Below are positions 55,901 through 64,000 of a stretch of 64,000 nt of DNA, piece after piece. The notes under the pieces were generated by a model. It was not told the DNA's origin. It saw only the letters and a list, made by a program, of their open reading frames with translations, and ran no database searches. The stretch is from Polytrichum commune (lineage: Eukaryota; Streptophyta; Polytrichopsida; Polytrichales; Polytrichaceae): NCBI GenBank assembly GCA_950295325.1, contig OX485807.1, forward strand, positions 47,522,440 through 47,586,439, read 5' to 3'. A program made the position numbers and the translations under genes. Position 1 is the first letter of the stretch. Each line of letters starts with the position of its first letter.

Positions 55901-56850
55901 CCACCACCCTTAAGCGTCCTAGTCCGGGTGATGGCTTTGAGAATCACATTCAATTCCTAATACCATAATGTGAATTGCTATATGGCTCTCATGTCCGAGG
56001 TACTAACTTCATCTCAATTCAACTTGCTTTGTTATTGTGAGCATCATTGCTTGTAGTGGAATTTGATTTCTCAAGGGTCCAACCCGCGGCCTTGGCCACA
56101 CATGCCCTTAAAGAGATCCCTCTAGACTTCTTGATTTTTACTTCCTTTATCTTGTCCTTGCTAGGATCCTCCACATTCTCCATTAATTGTGCACGTGATT
56201 TATTCCAACCAAAGAATACGAGTGTTTAAAAACACTTACCTCAATGGGTAACCACCAACACATACAAAAGTCACACACACTTCTACTTTCCTAACATGGG
56301 TAGATCACTCCATTGTCAAGTTGAACACCACGTGCGACCAAAAAAAATCTTCTTTTGGTAAGTTGCACCACCAAAATGGGTCAAAATTTTATCAATTTTT
56401 TTTCATGAATAGATATACACAGTACCTATGACATAGTCAAAAGTGGTAACTAAATTTGATGATTTTTTTTTTCCATAAAACATACCATTTCTAACTATAA
56501 TGACACAGAATTGAACTAAAACAATTACTAAAAAAAATAAAGATGATTAAAATTTTCAAAAAAATATACAAAAGATACTATCAATGGTTATGTATATGTA
56601 GAAAAAATATCATAAATTTTAAAATTATATATGGCATGTAATATAGGGGTAGCAAACTTTGTCCGCACGTGGTGTCAACTTGATAATGAAGTGACCTCCC
56701 CGTGTTTCCTAATGAATCCAACTTTACCTAAAAACCAAGATGGCATGAAAGAATCTAGTATGGTCTAGCAATCCCGCAAGGGATTAGCCTAACTACCACC
56801 CCCATAGTAGCCTAACTTATTAAAGCTAACGAACTAACTTAAGCCTAGCC
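52991..56850. other. AT-rich region, E3 remainder or host, no gene
   Basis: No gene A or D homology, no further palindromes and no family terminus were found, so E3 is either truncated here or its other half has been deleted. One direct repeat with telomere-type units is listed separately. The rest is unremarkable AT-rich sequence. Confidence 0.5.
53703..54133. repeat. Direct repeat ending in telomere-type units
   Basis: A unit at 53703-53876 (CCAATTGTTG, then AGGGTAGGGTATCCA, GCAAGCAATATTAAGT, GGGGGATACCC) recurs at 53991-54133. Both end in short CCCTAAA runs. Confidence 0.8.
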
Positions 56851-56854
56851 GAAG

Positions 56855-57140
56855 TACAGTCCAGCAGCCCAGCTGCCTTGGCCCTGGCCCAGCAGAAATA
56901 CAGTCCAGCAGCTCAGCTCCTTGGCCTTGGCCCAGCAGAAATACAGTCCAGCAGCCCAGCTGCCTTGGCCTTAGGCCCAGCAGAAATACAGTCCAGCAGC
57001 TCAGCTCCTTGGCCTTGGCCCAGTATAAATACAGTCCAGCAGCCCAGCTGCCTTGGCCTTGGCCCAGCAGAAATACAGTCCAGAAACTCAGCTGCCTTGG
57101 CCTTAGGCCCAGCAGAAATACAGTCCAGCAACCTAATCTT
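56855..57140. repeat. Minisatellite, period about 53-56 bp
   Basis: About five units built from CCCAGCAGAAATACAGTCCAGCAG and CTCAGCTCCTTGGCC/TGCCTTGGCC segments. It creates spurious Leu/Gly-rich frames on both strands. Confidence 0.9.
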
Positions 57141-60100
57141 CCTAGTCCAGCAGTCTCGGCTGCCCTTAATAGAACCCCTCTCATCCACTAATCAAAGGTT
57201 TTCTAAATTCTTCTTTTCTTTTCTTTCCTTTGCTTCTAAGTCATGAATTAATCTAACACACTACTTTCACTAACTACCACCTAATCACTACATGCAATCT
57301 TAAGCTCTAAGAGCTCACTCACTTGGGAGGCCTTGAGAGAGAGAGCTTAATTAATTAACTTCACTAAAACTAATAACCCACACATGTGGCTCAAGCTCTT
57401 GAGAGCTTGCTCCCTTGAGAGTGATGGACGCCGTGGGTCGTTCCTTTGCAAGATTAGCTAAGAAGACTCACGATGCACATCACGTAAATTTATATTCGCT
57501 TGAGAACTACCGTGCCTCATTAATATGCTCGGCTCCCGAATTAACAATCCCTCTCTTCTCCTTATGATATGAATATATTATTGGAGTGAACACAATCTCA
57601 TTATCTTAATTCTCACTATCAAAGTAAGGCATCATCGATAATAAGAACCGTTAGATTTAGAGAATGTTTCAAGAGGTGTATAATATGCGTAATAACAATA
57701 TAGTTTTAATAAGTTGTATGAATCCTTAAGTTTTGTAGTTCATAAACATCAATCACACAAATGAAAGTAATCTTATAATGATGAAGAAGATCTAATATTC
57801 TTGAGTCTTCCTTTTGTAGCTCAAGTGTTACTACTTATAATATTGTAACTTAACATATATGCATATAGTAGTTATAATTTCATGAACACATCATTGATTG
57901 TTTTGCAATGTCACGTTTAACTTCAAAGTGTTTCTTGATGATGAGAAGTAAACCTATCTCTCTTGAGTTTTGCTCAAGAGAGAGAGAGAGATCTTCTCTT
58001 AAATAGGTAATCCTTCAAATTGTAATGACATCCAACAACTCACAAAGAATCTTAAAGTAAGAAACTTCAATAACAATTGTATAAGTAGATTATCTTATAT
58101 CAATATTACTTCATTCATATGTATTCAAACTTTTATATGAATTAATGTCTTTATCATTCTTGTCAATCATAAGTTCAACAATCAATATGTAGTATAATAT
58201 GTGTAATACTTATAAGTCGATTATGTAGTTATAATAATAAGCTCCTCCTATTTTGAAGAAGTTTGTATTTGTTAAGAGGTTTCACTTTAATCATTCATGC
58301 ATTATAATTCTTCAAGTATTCAATCATATGTATATTTATAATTCCCTTTTGAGGAGATCAATGATAAGTTCCGCTTTGAGAGATAATCTTGCTTCCTTCA
58401 CTCAAGTTGTATAAATTGCTAATTGCTTTCTCAAATCGATCTTTCTCAAAGTTCCATTGATTCTCCAAAATGTCTTGAGCGCTTTGTTCTCACCCTCACA
58501 CTATCTTTTGAGTTCTTTCTCAAAAGAGTCTATTCAATCTACTCTACTCTCGGTTGCTCAATCACTCAAGTTCCAAGTACCGCTTGACAAACTTTGTAAG
58601 ACAATTTGAGAGAGAGGTAGAAAGGTCACACGCATTTGTAGAAAAGATAAGTGTATTGCAAAAGTTCCTCGAGAGGAGAGTTACAAAAGCTTCAAGTGAT
58701 TCTTGACACTCAAATTTAAGATAACTTCGTTGTGTAGAAAATGAGGTAATAGTCTCCTAATTTGCTTCCCTTATATAGTCTTTTCTTCCTATCCAAAATC
58801 TATACTAAGAGTGGTTGTTAACTTCCACTTCCTAGATACTTACTATCTTTGATATATGTAGATGATTCCTATCCTAAACGGTTATAACCGTTTCACTACT
58901 CTAATGTTTGTAGTACGAAGATTTTACTATATCTTTGTTGTGGCTACATTGTAAGTCTTTTGAGAATCCAATCAAGTCTTCATAATTGATTGATTCTAAA
59001 TGGTTTGTAAAATGTATCTTGTCCTATATGCTCATAATGCATATCCAACATTTATACATTCCATAATCATGTTCTCAAAATTTGCCACATTCCTATATAC
59101 TCCGTCATAATGCCTCTTTATCATAATCGTTGATTCTCAAAATCTTATATTCCTAATGTCTTCTCACATAGACATTGATCCTCAAAATCTTATATGCTAA
59201 ATGTCCTCATATACTCCTTTATAAGTCCTAAACTATTTATCTAATAGTCCCCTATATACCTCTATAAGTCCTTCATACTTACTTAGTGCCCTTTATTTCT
59301 AAGTTCCCTTACATAACCCGCTGGGCACCCATTGCCGCGGGTACTGGGCCTATAGCCGCGCGTAAAGCGTGTGAAGCCGTGGGATGGACCCTAAAGCCGT
59401 GGAAGAGGCCCCTAAGGCCATAGCCGGCCATGGCCGAGTTCGGTGTTGAGCTCCATTGCCGAACCGAGGCCGAGAGCTCTCCAGCTTCTCTCTCGGTGTT
59501 CTCTTTTGATGCTTGATTTGTGTTCTTTTTTGTAATATCATTTGCATGTGCACAATGTTCTTCAACAGAGAGCGCTTGATGGAGAGAGAGGTAAATGAGA
59601 GAAAAAACACCTTAAGTAGCAAAGAGGGAGAGAGGGAGAGAGAGGTGAGGATAGGGTGAGAGGATTAGCACCTCCAATCACAATCCCTTAACCTTCTCCT
59701 CCAAAGTAGGGACTAATCCCCATCCACCAAGCTTCCTTCTTCCTAAACTAACAAGGTGGATCCAAAAGTGGGCATTTAACCCGCGGAGCTCACCTTGCTT
59801 CACCTTACCCCCTACTCACATTATCAAGGCATACTCTTATTGAAATCAAACCTTGAAATAATCACACAACACCACCTAATGCCTAAAGTTGAATCCACAC
59901 CACTCTTCACTCTTTTTATGTTTTGTGAATAATCATAACACATCAAAGTCAAACTAAAATTGGTTTCGAAGAGTTAATCATCACATGTGGGCACCATTTT
60001 GGGCTCACAGAGTTGCTAGAGTACTATATCTAGGCTATAAAATTAACATTCTTGGCTCATATCATAAATTGGAGGCATGAGTAGACTTTTATATTGATCA

Positions 60101-60554
60101 ATTAAGTAGAACTCTAAGAATGTTGTTATTAAATTGTTATCCACCCTGCTAGGAATTCTCCAAAACTTATACATGTTTAATGGATGTCATCTCACAATAT
60201 TGGATGTAGTTCGTAGGTTAACATTTATAAGTGGCAAATTAACAAAGAGGGGAATAAATTATTCTTAACATTTAACAAATTTTACATTCTAGTTAACAAT
60301 ATGAGAGGAGTACGATTTTGTTAACAAATACAATTATGAGTTAACATGTGGAAGTGTAACATTTATCGAGGGTGGACTCTAGCACTCACAAAAAAAACCA
60401 ATAGACATATGCCACGTAAGGGTTACGCGTGGCCTTTGGGCGTGGGGTGATGGGACGTCTAGGTAGGGGCGTTGGGAAGGAGTGGATGCAACGTTTAGGG
60501 TTTAGGAGTTCGTGCATTCTCCCTTTCGCTTCTTTCTTCTTGTTCTTCGTGCTT
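57141..60554. other. No gene recognised
   Basis: AT-rich intergenic or decayed transposon sequence with short GA-rich microsatellite tracts (for example about 57975-57990 and 59575-59645). A GC-rich patch lies at 59320-59470. No coding region is supported. Confidence 0.5.
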
Positions 60555-61103
60555 TGTCGTGTAAATAGCGATCGTGTGTCACTGCAGCTCGAGTACCAAC
60601 CACCACTAACAAACAACACTAAAACATAGCAAAGTCACATATAAACAACACACCTCGACAGAGAAGGAAGAGATGAGAATACTCATAAGAGCTCTAATTT
60701 CTCTCCAAATGTACACAACTAGTCAAGCTATCTCTCACTCCACCAAGGGAGAATCCAAGAGTGTAAGTAAGGGAAGAAGAACTCAAGATTTATTGCAAAA
60801 TCATGCAATCTACACCTCATACACAAGCTCTCTCCACACATTAACTCACAAGACTTGACTTGGCAAGAATGCCAAGCCAAGGAGGAGGCTCCTCACTTAG
60901 GAGCCTTCCTCTCCACATCTAGATTCATCCATCCAAATCTAGATGGATGAAACCCAACGGATAAGGTGCGGCCGTCGACGCCGCATACCGTGATAGCTGT
61001 CGTGTAAATAGCGATCGTGTGTCACTGCAGCTCAAGTACCAACCACCACTAACAAATAACACTAAAACATAGCAAAGTCACACATAAACAACACACCTCG
61101 ACA
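60555..61103 (-). repeat. Ty3 copy 2: likely 3' LTR region with paired 106-bp repeats
   Basis: Bases 60555-60660 and 60998-61103 are near-identical 106-bp repeats, TGTCGTG to CTCGACA on the plus strand. On the minus strand the right copy starts TGTCGAGG directly after a polypurine tract, so it should begin the 3' LTR. Whether the LTR is 106 bp or about 549 bp with terminal duplications cannot be decided because the 5' LTR lies outside the window. Confidence 0.6.
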
Positions 61104-61117
61104 TGCCCCCCCTCAAC
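61104..61117 (-). promoter_or_regulatory. Polypurine tract of Ty3 copy 2
   Basis: On the minus strand TTGAGGGGGGGCA abuts the TGTCGAGG start of the presumed 3' LTR. Confidence 0.75.
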
Positions 61118-61309
61118 TGACTATGGAGTCCCGCCAAGCAGCTAGGACCAATGCCAATCTAAAGGGCACGGATAATGAAAGATTTTTCCGCAACTAACTA
61201 GTGTGGTAAACGTTATTCCAAGGAACTGTAGGCTGGGTGCAAGGTGAGTCCCATCCTTAATCGCCTATGATGTTTGGCCATCAGATCCCAAAGAATTAAA
61301 TCCACCGCC

Positions 61310-64000
61310 TCATGTTGATTGCGTCTCTAAGTCATAACTCCTCATTTTCCATTTGGACAGACACAAGATGATGAAAACCACACAGGATCTTTGAGTACGA
61401 TTGGTGGAAGTACCAAGTACCGAAGATCCTCGACAGCGAGGACAACTCCACTGTCCAGATGGTAGAGAAGTCAAGGGTGGCCTCAAGCATGCCATATGCC
61501 AACCGCGTTGACAGTGATCACACAAGAGCATAGTAGCCGCTCCTTTCTTCTCTCCACACACAAAACCTGGAAGACCCTCTGGCACGATGGCCAGTTCAGG
61601 ATGAACTGTACCCTCAATAGGTAGATGACATGGGGCACAGTTTTTGGAATGCTCGCGACATTCCCTGCCATCCTTGCCTTCCAACAACAACAAACCACTC
61701 GGCAACACCTCCTTCACCCGAAGGATAGTGCGTCCCGCCCTGACATCCAATGTCGTAGGCGCCTCACGTTGGAGATAGACATAATTCCCTTGCCGGAATC
61801 TCCGCAACTGAGGTCGGTAAGCACCACTGCGAATGCGTGCATAACGCAATGTGTCACGGTGCTGAGCAATGGACAAATTCTCCATGGCCATAGGCATGGC
61901 CCTCTGGAAGAATTGAGCCCGCTCCTGCAAACACTCAGCCCAAAGGTCTGGGTCATCCAAGTTTACAACAGGAGCTAGTTTTTCCCGAATAGAACTTGGG
62001 AGTATTGGCTTACGTCCATACAACAACTGATACGGGCTGTAGGACGCCAAAGAGGCCTGCCTACTAAATCGATAGCCTATAGCAATCCAAGGCAACATAA
62101 GGTCCCAATCCCGGTGGCTTCCCCGAAGTAATCCATACTTCCTCAAGCCACGCTTGGTTGTCTGAACAACCCGTTCAGCCAAGCCATCTCCCTCCGGATG
62201 ATCCCGAGAGGTGGTGCGGTGATCTATGAGAGCCTTAGTGCACAACTCCTCAAAAACACCAAGGAACTCCCTCCCTTGGTCCGTCAGCACCTCAGCCGGT
62301 GCTCCAAAACGTGCAAACACACGATCCAAAAAGGCGGCCGCGGCCAACTCTGCAGAGTTTTGGGATAAAGCAACAAGCTCAATCCACTTGCTAAAATGCT
62401 CCACCATTACCAACACGTACTTTGCTCCACGTGGCGTGACAACCAACGGTCCCGCAAAGTCTAGCGACCAACGGTAGCCCAATCCCATGATAGGTAAGGG
62501 CTGTAACTGAGGTGACAAGGTGTTAAAGCTAGACCTGACCCGGTCACAAACTTCACACCTCCCGACATAAGCAGCCACCTGCTGATACATGCCAGTCCAC
62601 CAATATTGACCACGCAACATCGAATGTGTCCTGCGTATGCCAAAATGGCCAAGTTCCTTGTGCACTTGTCGCACCAAGGAGGCCCTATGATCCGGCCTAG
62701 GAACAATACGCCTTGTCCCATCCGGCCACAATCGAAATAACAAACCGTTCTCCCAACGGAACCTTGTTATTCGATGTCCAATCCTATCCCTTTCCATTGC
62801 CGAAATAGACAAAGGAAATGTACCATGTTGAAGCTTATGCAATACGGGAAGATCCTCCCATATATCCGCAATAGCTTGAGGCCGATCAATTTCATCATCC
62901 GAGCCCTGTATCGGAATCTCAACAGATGCACCAGAAAATAAAGTGAGGTAGGCAGCCGCGTGCCAACCTGGAACCGCCTCTCGATCACAATCTCCATGCC
63001 ACCTGGCCCCGGTCAAGTCCTCATCCGAAGGACTTGGATTGCGTGAGAGTCCATCTGCATCCATGTTGGTAATCCCAACACGGTGTACCACCTCAAAGTC
63101 ATACTCCTGGAGCAACAAAGCCCACCTAGCAAGCTTGCTAGTAAGCTTATCCGACTCCATGAGCCACCGTAACGGCTGATGGTCAGTCACTAAAGTGAAG
63201 TGCTGACCATAAAGATACGGTTGAAAATGGGCAATAGCCCATACTGCCGCCAATGCTTCTCCCTCGTAGGATGAATAATTAGCCTCCGCCGTGTTATTGC
63301 TTCGCGAAGCGTAAGCAACAACATACTCCCGGCCAAAATCATCTTTCTGAGTGAGAACTGCTCCCAAACCCAATGAACTCCAGTCTGTATGCAACTGGAA
63401 AGATTTGGAGACATCTGGACGTCGAAGCACTGGAGCCGTACCCAGTTTCTGCTTCACTGTTTCAAACGCCTGTTGTTGCTCACGAGCCCAAGTACACGGT
63501 TGGTCCTTGCTCGTGAGAATGGTGAGAGGCTTGGCGATCAAGCTAAAGTTCTTGACGAATCGCCGATAGTAATTCGCCAAGCCCAAGAAAGCACGAAGTC
63601 TCGACACATCAACTGGTGCCGGAATCTTCTGCAAGGCGTCCACCTTAGCTTGTTGTACCCCAAGACCTCCTGGAACAATCATATGCCCCAAATATGCCAG
63701 CCGGTCATGGAAAAACTTGCACTTGCCGTGATGCAAGTGCAATCCCCACCGTTGCAACCGCTCAAAAATGGCTTGCAGATGCCTCACATGCTCCTGTGGT
63801 GTTGTGCTGAAGATGATCACATCGTCTATGTAACACCGAGCAAAGGGCAAGCCAGAGAGAACCTGATCCATCACCCGCTGAAACTCAGCGGGTGCATTCT
63901 TCAGGCCAAATGGAAGAAACTTCCAATGATAAAGTTGATCTTTCCCATCTTAATCAACTCCCCAAAATGCGGTCTTCACCCGATCTCCCGTAAGTAATGG
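61310..64000 (-). pseudogene. pol: Ty3 copy 2 pol, 3' part, with C-terminal PHD-finger-like motif (runs off the window)
   Basis: The main frame runs 63874-61310 (854 codons) and continues upstream past an in-frame TAA near 63950, so the copy is probably inactive. Domains in order: RT with YIDD (near 63830), RNase H (HTDWSS near 63395), integrase zinc motif (HKELGHFGIRRTH and CEVCDRVR) and DDE core seen as LDFAGPL, TDQGREF and GLAERVV. A Cys/His-rich C-terminus (LLCDHCQRGWHMACLRPP to WSCPRC, about residues 765-800) resembles a PHD finger, with only one Cys of the usual first pair clearly placed. This replaces the chromodomain seen in the copy at 2415-11171. Confidence 0.88.

Noticed and set aside
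56834-57246. Leu/Gly/Pro-rich proteins on both strands
   Set aside because: By-products of the 53-56-bp minisatellite.
60555-61103. A TRIM element with 106-bp terminal repeats
   Set aside because: No primer-binding site follows the first repeat and no purine tract precedes the second in either orientation; the polypurine tract lies outside, favouring the 3' LTR region of the adjacent Ty3, though the length is unresolved.

Overview
The window is almost entirely nested transposable elements from a plant-type nuclear genome. Evidence for a streptophyte is the TTTAGGG/CCCTAAA telomere-type repeats, a Ty3 chromovirus whose primer-binding site TGGTATCAGAGC matches the initiator-Met tRNA of plants, and GT-AG introns. 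The species cannot be named; a bryophyte, fern or lycophyte is a guess. No tRNA, rRNA or CRISPR locus was seen.

The main content is a family of large (about 15.6-17 kb) terminal-inverted-repeat elements that I do not recognise as a described superfamily. Two complete copies are present: E1 (17514-33072) and E2 (33723-50693, inverted relative to E1). There is also an older, split copy E3 (13722-16088, 33386-33720, 50698 to at least 52990) and one terminus of a fourth copy, E4 (1-158). All begin AACACTATATTCG and E1 and E2 are flanked by AACT. Each complete copy has the same divergent layout. One side carries a DUF7869-type putative DDE transposase (two exons). The other side carries gene A, four coding exons encoding about 1600 aa with a ParB-like IDGQH motif, an acidic/coiled-coil and proline-rich linker, and a C-terminal FCP1-like HAD domain. 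Gene D, a small basic protein, follows it.

Each copy is decorated with dozens of copies of its own 22-bp interrupted palindrome: TTTACGAACG arms in E1, GTTTGGGTCG arms in E2 and TTTACGGACG arms in E3, always around a variable 2-bp centre. The palindromes occupy the same places in E1 and E2: a tandem array upstream of the transposase, the 5'-leader intron of gene A, introns 1, 2 and 3, and two in-frame copies inside exon 3. Their sequences are different. That is the signature of a fast-evolving, element-specific recognition system.

Nesting can be read from target duplications. E3 came first. A hAT-like element X (16089-33385, 8-bp duplication TGCATAAC) entered the transposase gene of E3, and E1 later landed inside X. 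E2 landed elsewhere in the same E3 gene (duplication AACT), and a 720-bp hAT-like MITE then entered exon 3 of E2 gene A. Removing the insertions rejoins the E3 gene in frame at both junctions.

Left of this (1-13.7 kb) a Ty3 chromovirus (2415-11171, duplication ATAGG) splits a 360-codon membrane-protein ORF and itself carries two oppositely oriented solo LTRs of another family. Right of it (53-64 kb) are AT-rich intergenic DNA, a minisatellite and the 3' part of a second Ty3 element whose Pol ends in a PHD-finger-like motif.
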